DNA from: Haemaphysalis longicornis
Lineage: Eukaryota; Arthropoda; Arachnida; Ixodida; Ixodidae
Assembly (NCBI GenBank): GCA_013339765.2
Contig: CM023457.1
Span: forward strand, 76,876,192 to 76,940,191
DNA length: 64,000 bases
Direction of reading: 5' to 3'
Shown here: positions 12,996 to 24,024 of the stretch, piece after piece
Position numbering within the stretch: position 1 is the first letter of the stretch
Layout: each line of letters opens with the position of its first letter
Position numbers and translations under genes: made by a program
The notes under the pieces: model-generated
What the model was told of the DNA's origin: nothing
The model's database searches: none
What the model saw: only the letters and a program-made list of their open reading frames with translations

Positions 12996-14770
12996 ACAAG
13001 AAGTGAATATCAATTGAACAGCACGGTTAAAAAAACACCCCAGCACCCCAGAATTTCTTCGTGGGAGCTCGGTTTCCTCGAAGTCGTTATGGTGCAGCTA
13101 ACCCACTGTGATTCTGAGCGAAAAGAGGCAACGCAAGGGCAGTTGCAAGACTCGCATTGCCCGTTTCGTCGGCAACTCTGTTACCACCGTGCGTGTTCGT
13201 TCGCATTCAAATATTCTCCGCCGTTTTCCGTCCACTCGTTTCCCACGGTTAGCCAGGCGTCGAACCGCCGCGTCGCATCTAGGTAAGAATCGAAAGACAC
13301 TGCGCGTTGCGCACGCACGCTTAATCGAGATCGCATCTTTTTGGGGCCTCCGCCGACTTCACGCGCATTTATTTATAGCACAAACTACTCCGTTGTCGTG
13401 CGAACAGGGCTCGTTTCTGAAATATATCGCGCGCTTTGTTGCGTACACGCGGCGTGCAAGTAGAGGGAAGAGAAAACAAAAACAAAAGAGGGAAGCCGGA
13501 ACTGCTACCTCCCACAGCCGGTGGTTACGATACCGCGAAAGCTCCACAAAAAAGAGTCGTGAACAGCGGAAACGTGGTAAGCCTTGCGGTAGTGTAGTCA
13601 TGCGGTGGGCATACGCGGCATTTTGTTGCTCCAAGATCCGGCACGTTGAGGCCCGATGGCTTGTTTTCCGGTTCGCCGTATGCCTGTCTGCGCTTTGCCA
13701 CCTTATTAACTATGGAGGTAATTAACTAACCAATGCTGTGTTCTTCCTGCACTAGCGTACGCCATTATAACCGTCGATTTTTACGGGTCCTGCTCTTGGA
13801 CCGGTAATACGCGAAGTGTGTAATTATTGTGGTTCAGCTCCGTTGCATTACGTTCTTTTCGCAATAAAAAGTGCGGTTATGGAAAACAGAAGGCACGGTG
13901 TTTTTACTTTGAATGGGACGTTTTGGCGATCTTTTCAATCTTCAATTACGATCTTCAATGACGATCTTCAGTTCTCATTTGTGGAAACTGGCTGGTGCTA
14001 GCAGTGATAAATAAGGCAAATTAAAGGACAGAAACAGGACACATGATGAAAAAGTCAGATGAGACACTCAGTAGACGCAGTGAAATAGCCGATATAAGTA
14101 TTTACAGTTGACGACCGATTTTTCAGACACCTAAATTTTCGAACATGCTTGAATATACGAAATTTTTTTTCCGGCACCAGGAAATTGACCTTTTGGGGGG
14201 AACATTTGTTTTTTTTTTTGGACTTCCTGATTTTTCGGACATTTTTGCGGTCGTCGACTATTAATAAACGTCGTTACGGCAAGCCCCAACATGTTTACTC
14301 TGAGGTGATTCAAGCTGTAGTACTTCTGCGTCCCGCCACCGTTAAATTCACCCATGCACAACCGTGGTGGGCTATGGGTAAATCACACCACCGGGAAGCT
14401 TGAGAAATCGTCGGTGTTCTTGCGACAGGCGTGGCAACATCGCCGAAGCGTTTCGCCGCACCGTGGGCTTGCTTTCGCGTCCGGTGTAGAGGTGTATAAC
14501 GCAGTCGACGACAGCGGAGCGCTGTGTCTCACAGAATTTAGTCGGTTTCTTCCCCGACGTAGGCATTGTCGGTCTAGGCCGACGTAGGCATTGCGCGTTA
14601 TTGTCGACCAGGGTTTCTTGTCCGCGTGCAACCAAATAATGTATCGAACTTAGGAGTTCCGCCGTAATCATGTTGTGGTCGCGACAGCTTTATAGGTTTG
14701 AGCACTCACAAAGACAAGACAGAAGGTATTTTTCTGAAAACGCAGCGAAACTTACAATCTCACTGATAAG
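12996..14770. other. No gene recognised
   Basis: The 205-codon plus frame at 13108-13725 is arginine- and serine-rich with no domain, and its codon usage looks random. Homopolymer T runs occur near 14165 and 14208. A repeated GTAGGCATTG phrase lies at 14560-14592. No repeat family matched. Confidence 0.55.
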
Positions 14771-14775
14771 GTACG

Positions 14776-15216
14776 GGCCGTAATTGGTTCATTAAGAAGA
14801 CTGTTTTGCACTGATAACAATGATAGCAATTTTTCGCAAAGCAGGCGAAGCAGTGGTGACTCCGTAGCCCCTTTCGGCAATTTTCTATGACGTCACAGAA
14901 TCTTGTTTGAGCGACTGGCGCCCTCCCAGAAACATGACCGGGCTATTGTAGTGGGGCCTCTAGTTCTGTTTGGTTGTATAACGTGAACGCTCATGCGCAG
15001 GTAACACACCGGTAACTATGCTTTAGTGCCGGCTATATTACGTCACTCCTGGCAATATTACGTCATTGTAGCGCGAAATTTGAAAGTTTTCAATATTTCT
15101 TTCGTTGGTCTTTTTCCGATTAAAACAACGTCTTTCGTGGCATGGAGCTGGGCAAGTTACCGAATAGCTAGTTCTTTCAAATTGAACGAACCTGTATTTC
15201 GTCTTTATGGACCCGT
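14776..15216 (-). mobile_element. MITE-like element T3
   Basis: An inverted-orientation copy of family T. Internal CTATGACGTCACAGAATC (14885-) is the reverse complement of the T1 block at 475-492. The part at 15026-15215 matches T4 and T7 (AGCGCGAAATTTGAAAG) and ends in the CCTGTATTTCGTCTTTATGG terminal block. The outer few bases of the left end are missing or diverged. Confidence 0.65.
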
Positions 15217-16940
15217 TCAAAAACATGTGACTGTCACCGCTAGCTTGCTACAGTAGTCGGGTAACGAGCCATAAAACGAGAGGCTACCTTCGCAGTGAGG
15301 AACCTCGTCGCGTTCAACGCAATGGACGAGGTTCTCAATCGTCTCACATTCTGCACCAGGAGGTGTGCGTTCAAGTTCAAACATCAAAGATAGTCCTGAC
15401 CGCCTGGTCCTTGAGCACAACACGCGTTTCAAAGCGAATATGGACGATTCGTTCTAGAAATTTTAATGCCTCTCCGGTTTTTGTTTGTATTGAGAGGACA
15501 AGGCTCATTTAAGAGGTGGATGTTAAGGATGACCGTTTATTCGGAAGCTCAAGCGAGGAACCAGCGGGCCCAAACCACGATGATGAGCATCTACAGAGAT
15601 GAGGACGAAGTGCTGGTGTGTCAGCTAATGATTATGACAATGTATAGAGGAAGAGGGAGCATTATTTTTTTATTTTTTTATTTTCATACCTCAAGGGCCT
15701 GTGTGGTGAAGGCGTTACATGAGGGGTGGTACAATAATTGGTTGACTAGCACAAGAAATGAGGAAGAGGAAGGGGGGGGGGGAGGTTGAAGCATCATACC
15801 AAAATTTCAAACAGATTCAGAAATAATTGATAGGAAAAATTTGAGAATAAGAATACATCGCAGGACGTGTTTTACATCGAGAAGTAATAAGTGTTGAAGC
15901 AACTTTAGCGCAAATCACGGCAGTAAAGTGGTACAAAAATACGTACAATTGGTATTCATACGACGACAATGTTCGAATGTGTAGTATATGTGACACAAAA
16001 AGATCAGATCGGAACACAATATAGGGATGCAATACTATAGCACTCCATCTGCACTGAGAATGATGACGGTAAAATGAGAAAAAAAAAGAGAGAAAAAAAG
16101 TAGAAAAAAAAGAAAAAAAGAGAAAGCCGTGAAAAGAAAGGAAAAAGAAGAGAAAGAAACGATATATTAGCATTCAAAATTTTCTTTTTGCTTCAGGTCG
16201 TTTGAATTGCTGAAGGGTGCTAATTAATGGATAATTCGGGTTTTATTCATAACTAAGTTTCCTTTTACAGTCTCTTTCCGGAAATAATTTAGTATTTTGA
16301 AGTCCCCACGTCTTTAACAACTGATTTAGCCCTGGCCAATCCCCCCTTGTCGGTACGTTCCGAAATCTTTGAGGACATCATCATCATCATGTAGGAGGCT
16401 GACTCGGTTGGTGGGCTCCTACATTTATTCAGGTCGCGTTGGCCCGGCCAGGAGTGGGAGCGGTGCTGACGTGCGGCCGCCCAGCTGCTGACTAGACGTT
16501 CGATCTGTAGCGCGTGGAACTGATGACGCTGGCCGGTCACCGTGATGATAATTGTGACGCTGATGATTACGATGACGATGGTGTCGCTTCAATCATTATC
16601 ATCGATTCCGGGAGCAATGATTTAAACAAGGCAGGGTCTTTCCGTCCAGGGTCGTCGCCCCAAAGGTGACTCCACCAACGTTCACTGGTGGAAGGGCCAA
16701 AGACACTTACAGTATGGTCTTCTTTTTTCATTTTTGAAAGGCGAAAGCCTTGAGTTCCCCATTCGACGAACAACTGTCGTTGATGTAGCAGTTCTTGTCC
16801 GGTCAAGAAAATTGCAGTCGCTGTAAAGAGTAAATAAAATTACACCATCTTCCCGTGGGGAACCCTGATGAGGATGCGAAGCATCATGAGGGTTCCGTGT
16901 GGTTCCATTGTGTTGCCGTTATGTTGATTCAGTTAAGCTT
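15217..16940. other. No gene; A-rich and low-complexity tracts
   Basis: 15660-15690 is a T/A run, 15770-15785 poly-G, and 16075-16165 an A-rich tract with scattered G. A CAT run lies at 16376-16390. The imperfect hairpin at 16858-16896 (GGAACCCT arms) seems part of an unidentified dispersed repeat. No coding exon found. Confidence 0.55.
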
Positions 16941-16960
16941 GATGTCGGGCTAGTTGGTGT

Positions 16961-17121
16961 AACATTCTTTTGAAGGCAAGTTGGGCTCGTTGTGAACACT
17001 GAGACGGACACGGGGGAAAAAACACGTAAAAGAAGAAAACACTTCTCGTGAAAGTCTACGTTTTTTCCCTGTGTCCGTCTCAGTGTTCACAACAAGCGCA
17101 ACTTGCCTTCTAAGTTATGTT
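16961..17121. repeat. Long palindrome 1
   Basis: Arms at 16961-17028 and 17057-17121 pair almost throughout (for example GAACACTGAGACGGACAC with its complement), around a 28-base spacer. Just outside the left arm is CGGGCTAGTTGGT (16946-16958). Palindrome 2 (27984-28103) has the same relation to a GGGCGAGTTGGT phrase. Probably a fold-back end or head-to-head junction of one retroelement family, perhaps Penelope-like; not proven. Confidence 0.8.
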
Positions 17122-17376
17122 GAGTGATCTGGTGTTTAGTAGCGCCAGAGGGAATTCCGCGTCCGCGTCCACACCGGTGGCAAAGGCACGCAAGTACTGT
17201 TGTGTTACGATGAGTAGGCGGTGGTTCTCGAGGCGCCCAAACTCGTCCATCATGTTCTCGTCGATGTTGTCGTCTCTGTGGTAGAATCGGTAGTCTCCAT
17301 AAGCGTTGGTGAGGTAAAGGTTGTTGACGTTGGTTCACCGGCTTAGAGCAACGTACACGCCCTCGTCTTCGCAGCT

Positions 17377-17440
17377 TTGTCTTTGTTGTTGTTGTTGTTG
17401 TTGTTCCTTCACTATATTGGCGCATACCCAATCAGGGGAT
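17377..17440 (+). repeat. Repeat W fragment 1 with GTT run
   Basis: A GTT run (about 17382-17405) is followed by GGCGCATACCCA, the start of a dispersed element also seen at 17716 and 54061. No coding potential. Confidence 0.5.
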
Positions 17441-17715
17441 CTTCTTCTCCTTCTTCTTCTTCAGCGGTTCCCCTACGGGAAGATGACGACGGTGGTTGAA
17501 CGCGAAGCTATCTTGTGATGGATTATTTGGTTGGCCAATCCCTAGGGGCATCCTGCCACAATCATCAGCAGAGGCGCTGCGGACGGGGCACGGACGCGGG
17601 ACATCCCCCCGAGCAAGAGATGCTTTGCATCTAAAATAAAGTGCGTGATCTTATGTGGTTTCAAGCCGAGTCGCCGCAGTAGTAGCACGATCTGCACCCG
17701 TCCCCAGCAGCGGAA

Positions 17716-17815
17716 CAAAAGTTGTTGCCGTTGTTGTTTCGTTCTTCGTGCACCCCCATTTGGGGAACTGGCCGGGAATGGGGAACTTTGAGGGGCTAAT
17801 GTGCCCGCTTAACGA
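17716..17815 (+). repeat. Repeat W fragment 2
   Basis: GTTGTTG-rich start, then an ACTGGCCGGGAATGGG block and a GGGCTAATGTGCCCGCTTAA end that is shared with 54155-54187. It lies in unassigned sequence between 17440 and 18170, which shows no other structure. Confidence 0.55.
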
Positions 17816-18176
17816 AATCCACAAAACTATGAATTGGAAACGTAAAAGATATGGAACAGTGCGTGCCCGCGGAACACCTGAACGTGACGGCACGTGAGTG
17901 GAGCAGGTACACACCAGCAGCGTTGAACCCTAATCATGTAGGAAGCTGCGGCGTGTCAGTCCCAACATGTGGCATTGCCACCACCTCATCCCACATAATG
18001 TAGGCTTGCTCAATGATCCCTTTCCTTCTGTAGCCTGCGACGAGCAGTGGAGGAGGGCGCTGGGCAGCTCCCATCCGGAGGTTCAAGCCTCTGTGACGAA
18101 TCGGGCTGTCATTGTCGCCGCTAGACTAAAGCCAGCGGCCACCATGTCCGCGGGACAGAGCTCGGCCCAATAGAGT

Positions 18177-18672
18177 TCTCTCTCTCCTTCCTCTCTCTCG
18201 GTCTGTCTCTGTCTCTCTCTGTCTCTCTATCCTCTCTATCTCTGTCTCTATCCCCTATCTCTCTCCCTCTCTCTCGCTTTCTCTCTGTCTCTCTCTCTCT
18301 TTCTCTTTGTCTCTCCTCCCCTCTCTCTCCCCTTTCTCTCTCTCTCTCTCTGTCTCTTTCCTCCCTATCTCACTGTCTCTCACTGCCTCTCTATCCTACC
18401 TCTCTCTCTCCTCCCTATCTCTCTGTCTCTCTCTGTATCTCTGCCCTCTCTCTCCCCTTTCTCTCCTCCCTCTCTATCGCTCTCTCTGTATCTCTGCCCT
18501 CTCTCTCCCCTTTCTCTCCTCCCCTTTCTCTCCTCCCTCTCTATCGCTCTCTCTCTCTCCTCCCTCCCTATCTGTCTCTCTCTGTCCCTCTCCACCCTCT
18601 CTATCGCTCTCTCTGTCTCTCTCCCCTCTCTCTCCGTCTCTCTCTCCCCACTCTCTCTCTCTCTCTCTCTGA
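18177..18672 (+). repeat. 500-bp CT-rich satellite-like tract
   Basis: Nearly pure pyrimidine on the plus strand, with a recurring unit built from CTCTCT, CCCTCTCTCTCCCCTTTC and CTCTATCGCTCTC phrases. The long open frames here (Ser/Leu/Pro on the plus strand, Arg/Glu on the minus strand) are artefacts of the repeat. A mirror-symmetric purine/pyrimidine tract of this length could adopt triplex DNA. Confidence 0.95.
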
Positions 18673-18680
18673 TTGCTGAC

Positions 18681-18792
18681 GCAATTGGCGCCGTAAGGCA
18701 AAGAAACGAAAGCGAAGAAAGCGCCGCATATACGTTTAGAAAGATGCTGCTTGAAGCAATTGGCGCCAAAAGGCAAAGAAACGAAAGCGAAG
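18681..18792 (+). repeat. Tandem duplication of a 37-bp block
   Basis: GCAATTGGCGCC followed by AAGGCAAAGAAACGAAAGCG occurs at 18681 and again at 18756, 75 bp apart, with two differences. It directly follows the CT tract. Confidence 0.8.
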
Positions 18793-18904
18793 TAAGAGAC
18801 GAAAATACGATGTGAGAGCAAAGAAGTTAATAAGTACCGTCATATAGTCCGCGTATACACCGCGGAATGCAAAACCGCAGTTGCTCGTTCGGCGCCGCAC
18901 ACAA

Positions 18905-19056
18905 TAGAGAGTTATAGCAGAGCGGTGAACCGGTCCCGGTACGGTATCCGGTTGATGACTGGCGCCACTGCACGTGCGTAGAGGCGAAAAAACTGGTCGT
19001 GCGCATGCGCAGGTTTACCTGGTACTGTACCGATTCTCCGCTCTGCTATAACCCCA
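18905..19056. mobile_element. MITE V4
   Basis: Terminal inverted repeats: GAGAGTTATAGCAGAGCGG at the left pairs with CCGCTCTGCTATAAC at the right, and inner GGTACGGTA/TACTGTACC blocks also pair. The overall design matches V1 (38430) and V3 (60514), where the end phrase is AGTTTTAGCATA. No coding content. Confidence 0.6.
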
Positions 19057-20205
19057 TAACTCTTGACACCTAGCGGTGCTAATCGCTCGAGGTTTCCGGC
19101 CTCGAGCCACGGATCGTGCGAAAACCTTGTGACTACCTCGCGCAGCGTTGCACCCCCATCCCCGCCTCCGTGAATGTGACCCGCTCGCACCAAGGACGAC
19201 GCGTAACGTGACAATTACAGCCGCTCCCTACTCGCGCGGATATGCGGGATAAAGCTGCCAAGCCCGACGTGATCAGGCGCGCACAGGGATTGCGAAGTCG
19301 TCGCCTGGCACGCGACCTGGAGAAATATATCTGAAGGAACGCGTCGCGCGTACGTGACTGTTTTTGCTGGAGGACGCATTACGAGTAGCCTCATTACACG
19401 TTCAGTCGGCGCGCAATTCAATTGAGGTAAATAAGCGGCGACCTCTCCTAATGAGCCACAGAGGACGGACACGTAAGATGCGATATGGCGAGCAGACTTG
19501 CTTGCGCCGCGCACGTAAGGTGAAACGTATACCGGTCAGTGGGTAGATGGGACAAAAAGATACGTCTCAGCGTTCGTCTGTATCCCTTCCGCCTGTTAGC
19601 CCCGCTGGCCCGAATGGTTTGAAATCGGAATTGCGCAAGTCTTAGATAACAAAAATAAATATTACGCGTACCTGCTTCATTCGCTGCAAATTACGTCGAA
19701 AGGCGATATGGTAATCTCGTAAGCTCTTTTCTTGTTTTCTTTTATTGGATGGCCCACAGCTCGCGGTTTGGAGCTACTCTGGGTACTTACGACACTACCG
19801 AGTCCAATTCGGCTCGCTTGCTTCTGTTTGAATTTCGCGCCAAAACCTGCCCGAAACTTGCTGACAGCGCCTGTCTTGCGCAGTCCATTTAGGCGCGCTT
19901 TTTTTACATTCAGACACAACCATTCGATACCCGCTTTTGGCTCGTGTTTTCCCCCTCTTTGCTGGTGTTTTTTTTTTTTTTCGTTTTGAGTGGTTGCGGT
20001 TACAGGCAAACGAGTGGATAGCGCGCTTTCCCCAACTGACCTCCCTTAAACAAAAACCCCATTTTGCGCAACAAGCAAAGCAGGGATTCATACACACTCC
20101 CCTAAGACCCTATAGGAGGACTTCGACACCCCCCCCCCCCCCCCCCCCCTTTCCCCCCAAAAAAAGGATTCTTCAACCGCGAGCAGCCCACCCAGGAATT
20201 TACAG
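19057..20205. other. No gene recognised
   Basis: GC-rich at 19080-19520, then AT-rich. Poly-C at 20130-20149 with adjacent CCCCCC runs resembles a class of C-rich repeat ends also seen at 20785-20820 and 41400-41480. No coding exon supported. Confidence 0.5.
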
Positions 20206-20213
20206 TGCTGCGT

Positions 20214-20770
20214 CTAATCTCACGGCAGCCGTGAGAATTACCTCCTGAAAATTCTCACGGCAGTTTCCATAAAAGCTGGCTGACCTAAAATTTGCTGAAT
20301 AGTATTACGTCCTAACGTAAGCTGACGTAACATAACCTCACCGAACCTAACGCAACCTAACCGAACGCGTCATAACCTACCCAAATCCAGCCAAACTGCA
20401 ACAAACCTAATCTAGCCCAGCCCAACGACACGGAACACAACCTATATTAAACGTTAATTCAACCCATTCTAGAAGTCCTGTGCGTCAATCTCCTGATAGA
20501 GTAGAAACCAGAGTAAAAAAAAGCGTTAACAAAGTCACGATAACCGAAAAAATCCGAACGCTAAAAAAATATCGCAATGCCAGACTCGAACCTGAGCCTC
20601 CTCGTTTAAAACCCAAGAACGATACCACAGTGCTACAGGGGCAGCTTAGAACGCGGCTTTTTAGGGAATATTTATTCCATATAATCTCCGGGTAGCGTTC
20701 TTAGCCAATGAGAGGCGATTGCCGTGAGAAATTTGTGACGGTAATTCTCACGGTGGCCGCGATAATAGGC
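20214..20770. mobile_element. MITE-like element Z with hairpin-bearing termini
   Basis: Left end 20221-20265 and right end 20725-20763 are inverted copies of about 43 bp. Each end is itself a stem-loop: CCGTGAGAATTACC and AATTCTCACGG flank a 7-base loop. The interior includes degenerate CCTAA-type phrases (20335-20430). No open frame. The superfamily is unknown. Confidence 0.65.
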
Positions 20771-21318
20771 ACTACCATTTTATAAACACCCCCCAGGAGT
20801 ATTTCGACCCCCCCGCCGAAATTGAAATCCTGGATGAACTCCTTAAGCAGAGTTCGTTTTGACGCGCGTAAGGATGCAAATGAACCATAAGTGAAGCTTG
20901 CCTGCGCACCTACAAACGAATCTGCATCAATTCGTCCGATTATATTTTTCTGACAGGGCTTGTTGCCTGCTCAGGTTTACGTCACGCGTGTCGGAACGCT
21001 GCCGCCTAGCTTCGCTTTCCAGCCACCAAGAAGTTCAAAGGAAAGAGACCGAAGGAATCAAACAAAATAGCAGAAACGTATAGAAGAAGAAGCACATATG
21101 AAACGCGAACACGAAAATATGAACCGGGACACGAAAAATTGAAAAATACTGTTCGTTGAGGTCAAACAATGGCGCGCATATTGGTATATTTGGAAAGCCA
21201 CATTTCCAAACGTTGTTACTGTGATTAATCTACGCGTCGATTCGACCTGCATGGAAAGGAATCGCGCAATTTGCGTGTTCTGGTGCGTATTTTCGTGGCC
21301 GTGCTTCATTTGTCCATG
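20771..21318. other. No gene recognised
   Basis: Contains a C-rich block near 20785-20815 and otherwise unassigned sequence. No splice-bounded frame seen. Confidence 0.5.
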
Positions 21319-21580
21319 ATTGTACGTCATACCCGCCGCGGTGGCACAGTGGCTAAGGCGTTGTGCTGTTGAGCACGAGGACGCGGGTTGGATTCCCGGC
21401 CGCGGCAGCTGCTTTTCTGATGGAGGCGAAAAGCAAAAACGCCCGTGTGTACAAGATTCCGGCGAACGTTACAGATCCCCAGGTGGTCAAAATTAATCCG
21501 GAGCCCTCCACTACGGTGCGCCTCATCGCCTGCGTTGTGTCGGTGCGTTAAACCCCCACAATCAATCATTGTCCGTCATA
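21319..21580 (+). mobile_element. tRNA-derived SINE 2, full length with target duplication
   Basis: Element 21332-21567 (236 bp) is flanked by ATTGTACGTCATA (21319-21331) and ATTGTCCGTCATA (21568-21580), a 13-bp target duplication with one mismatch. It carries an A box (TGGCACAGTGG, 21342-21352) and a B box (GGTTGGATTCC, 21386-21396), then the body with GGAGGCGAAAAGC, GAGCCCTCCACTACGG and a CAATC tail. This is the reference copy for the family in this window. It is expected to be transcribed by RNA polymerase III and moved by LINE enzymes. Confidence 0.9.
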
Positions 21581-21660
21581 AGGGAAGAACATTACCAGGG
21601 AAGGTTGAAGAGGGCGTGCAAGTAAATAAGCAGTGAAAAAGTAAACAATCTGGAAAATAG

Positions 21661-21840
21661 TACAGTCGAACCTCGTTATGGCGAACACTGATTAGCGAAT
21701 TATCGGATATAGCGAACTCAATACGAAGTTTGTTTGGTCACGCTTCATTTCAGTGACACCTATTCTTTTTATAACGAAACCGAAACCTCGAGAGCCACGT
21801 GATAACGAAGAAATATTTGGTTTCCGCGGGGCTCAAAACT
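21661..21840 (+). mobile_element. Pogo/Tigger-like element left end
   Basis: Starts TACAGTCGAACCTCGTTATG, followed by repeated GCGAA and TATCGGATATAGCG phrases. A related CGAATATCGGATATAACAAA lies at 23270-23290, so the antisense LINE between them may have inserted into this element. Assignment rests on the end sequence only. Confidence 0.45.
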
Positions 21841-21977
21841 GGGCAGCTAGCATATTAAAGGCCAAATTTTAAGAAATTGAGACAAAACTACCATTTTTTA
21901 GTAGCTTGAGAAACCGCACAAGTAGAAAAGGTCCTTTCTTGCGTGGACACTGTGAAAAACTTCATTCCGCTCAGACT

Positions 21978-23134
21978 GTGAGAGAGAGAAACAACTTTAT
22001 TGAATCGATCCGGCAGTTCAGGGGGAGGGGGTGGGGGAGGGGAGACTCTTGCGTGCCCGCTTGCCCCACGGAGGCGGCGGCCGTGCTGCGAGCCCGAAGG
22101 CGAGCACGGTCGTCTCACGCTCCTAGGGGAACGTGGCACGTGCTGGACCTTGTCTCTGTGGGTAGTCTTGCTGCTTCTTCGTTGTGGTGTTCCATGTCTT
22201 CGTCCTAGCCCCGCGTTCACCCTATCCGTTGTCTCGCAAGCGAGACGACGTCCCGGGTTTCTGCCGGTCCAGGAGCTCGAGGACGTGCTGGACGACGGCC
22301 CGTTGATTACCGAGTTCTGTGCTGATGAGCTTGCTGCAGATCTCGTCTGGCAACTCGTTGTCTTGGGTGTTGGGTGCAGGGGCGAGCATTCCCAGAGTAT
22401 GTGGCTCTGGGTGGCTCGCGCCTTCTTGCACCGTTGGCACGTGTCTGTGTGATATATCTCCGGACAGATGTGTTTCGCCCATACCGGAGTCCATATCGCT
22501 CTTGCCTGTAGTTGTCGTAGGGTGGTCGCTTCTTTGCGTGTTAGGTCCCGATGAGGCGGTGGGTATCTGTTGCGGTTCGCTCTGTACCATTGCAGAACTT
22601 CCCCGTACGTTGTGATGGCATACTCTTCGCTGTTCTCGTTCTCGGCAGCGGCTTCTGTCGGGTTTGCCTCGCGTATTGCGGGGAGCGATGACGGAGCCCG
22701 CGTCTTGTTAGCGCGTGCGCCTCCCTGTCTGCTTCCTCGTTGCGATTCGGGCCAGCCGACTCGTCCAGCTCGCCAGCATGCGCCGGGAACCACTTGATGG
22801 TGACGTTGGTTGCCAGTCTTCTGTTCTGTGTGATTGGGGCTAGGGCTCTTGCCGTAGTGGGGTACACGTTATTCTGCGAAAAGTTGGAGACCGCCGTTTT
22901 CGAGTCGCTTATTATCGTGCGACAATCCGGTGCGTGCAGCGCCAGCACGATGGCGTATCCTTCTGCCTGCGCTGGCGTCCTGCACCGCATGCCTGAGGTG
23001 TGAAGAGCCACCAGGCGAAGGCCACTTCCTCCTTCAAGTAAATAAGCACGCAGGCCTGCATTGCCGAACGAACTTTTGTTCTGCTGTAATTTCACGATCT
23101 CACGTTTCGGTCTGCTTAGTTTGAAATGCCGCAA
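21978..23134 (-). pseudogene. LINE B: RNase H and C-terminal part of an ORF2 protein
   Basis: On the minus strand the first frame (23134-22541) holds an RNase H region: AQAEGYAIVLALHA carries the catalytic Glu, TIISDSKTAV an Asp, and IKWFPAHAG then RNEEADREAHAL the final motif. The N-terminal Asp motif is missing. A second, shifted frame (22793-21888) continues with HRDLTRKEATTLRQLQARA and a zinc-knuckle-like CQRCKKARATQSHILWEC, the usual end of I- or Jockey-type LINE proteins. A frameshift separates the two. The 3' end has CAATAAAG then a TCTC run at about 21978-21995. Reverse transcriptase and endonuclease are absent, so it is a 5'-truncated dead copy. Confidence 0.85.
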
Positions 23135-23299
23135 GGGGGCAGATAAGTATAATACCTCGTTTATAGTGGGTTCAAAGCTTAGAACAATGCGTTTATTTTT
23201 TATCTAGGATTGCTGCGACAGCTAGATTTCCATATTATTAGAGTCCAGTTCTACCTTATAGGTTGCAACGAATATCGGATATAACAAACTAACTCCCCA

Positions 23300-23487
23300 A
23301 CGGTTTCATCTCCGTTGGCAAAAACGCCAAGGCGCCAAGAATGCAATTATACACTGCACGCTTCGCCCCTCTCTGTGGGTTTGACGTTAGGGGAGATGGC
23401 CCGGGATTTTTTTGGTGAGATGATACGTCATAACCCCGCTTTAAAGGGGATACCAATACGAGCATAATCATCATCATCAACAGAAGA
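23300..23487 (+). repeat. Dispersed repeat X1
   Basis: CAAAAACGCCAAGGCGCCAA and CAATTATACACTGCA match 57845-57885, and GGCCCGGGATTTTT matches 57929-57942. The 3' part (ATGATACGTCATAACCCCG, then an ATC run) resembles 2580-2647. No open frame of interest; the family is not identified. Confidence 0.7.
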
Positions 23488-24024
23488 ATAAATCGAATAC
23501 GGAAGGGGAGTGGAGAGTAAACCAAAACGGCCACTGCCTACTTGCTTAGCATATGCAGGCGCGCAGACAGAGAATTGCATCCACTTCGAAGTCACGTCAC
23601 ACCCCATATAGCGTCGCTTGGCATCTCTTTGGAACAACATCCAGTCGCTTATCGTCGCTTGGCGCCCGCGTCCAGTCGTTTCGCGCGGCTTTGGACGTCT
23701 CGACCAAAGCAAGTTGTACCAATCTACATACCGTATATTCGCGCGTATAACCCACCCCTGCATATAATCCGCTCCCCCACTTTCAGCCCGCCGGGAAAAA
23801 AAAAAAAAAAAAAAAAAAAACAATCCTCGCGTATTCCCCACACATTTGATACAGGAAAGGCTGCACCAAAGTACTGCTCAAGCAACTCATCACGTACTAT
23901 GTAGACACAAAAAGCGTATATTTAGCAAGTCGGATACACTGACTGCAAGGCGGATGTCACAATTCACTAATGAAATTCAGTTGTTAAAGTGCTCTCCTCC
24001 TTGTTTTTCTTCCTTTTCGTTGTA

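Noticed and set aside
13108..13725. 205-codon plus frame rich in Arg and Ser
   Set aside because: Looks like chance: random codon usage, no motif, mid-frame start, no splice sites.
18307..18821. Ser/Leu/Pro- and Arg/Glu-rich open frames
   Set aside because: Products of the CT repeat tract, open in several frames.
20320..20430. Telomere-like CCTAA array
   Set aside because: Units are too degenerate and irregular; no tandem TTAGG array, and the stretch lies within MITE Z.
21342..21413. Functional tRNA gene
   Set aside because: A and B boxes are present, but the sequence is a SINE head flanked by a target duplication, with no acceptor-stem pairing and a SINE body following.
22541..23134. Host RNase H gene
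   Set aside because: Motif order, frameshift and 3' AATAAA plus CT tail show it is a LINE fragment.
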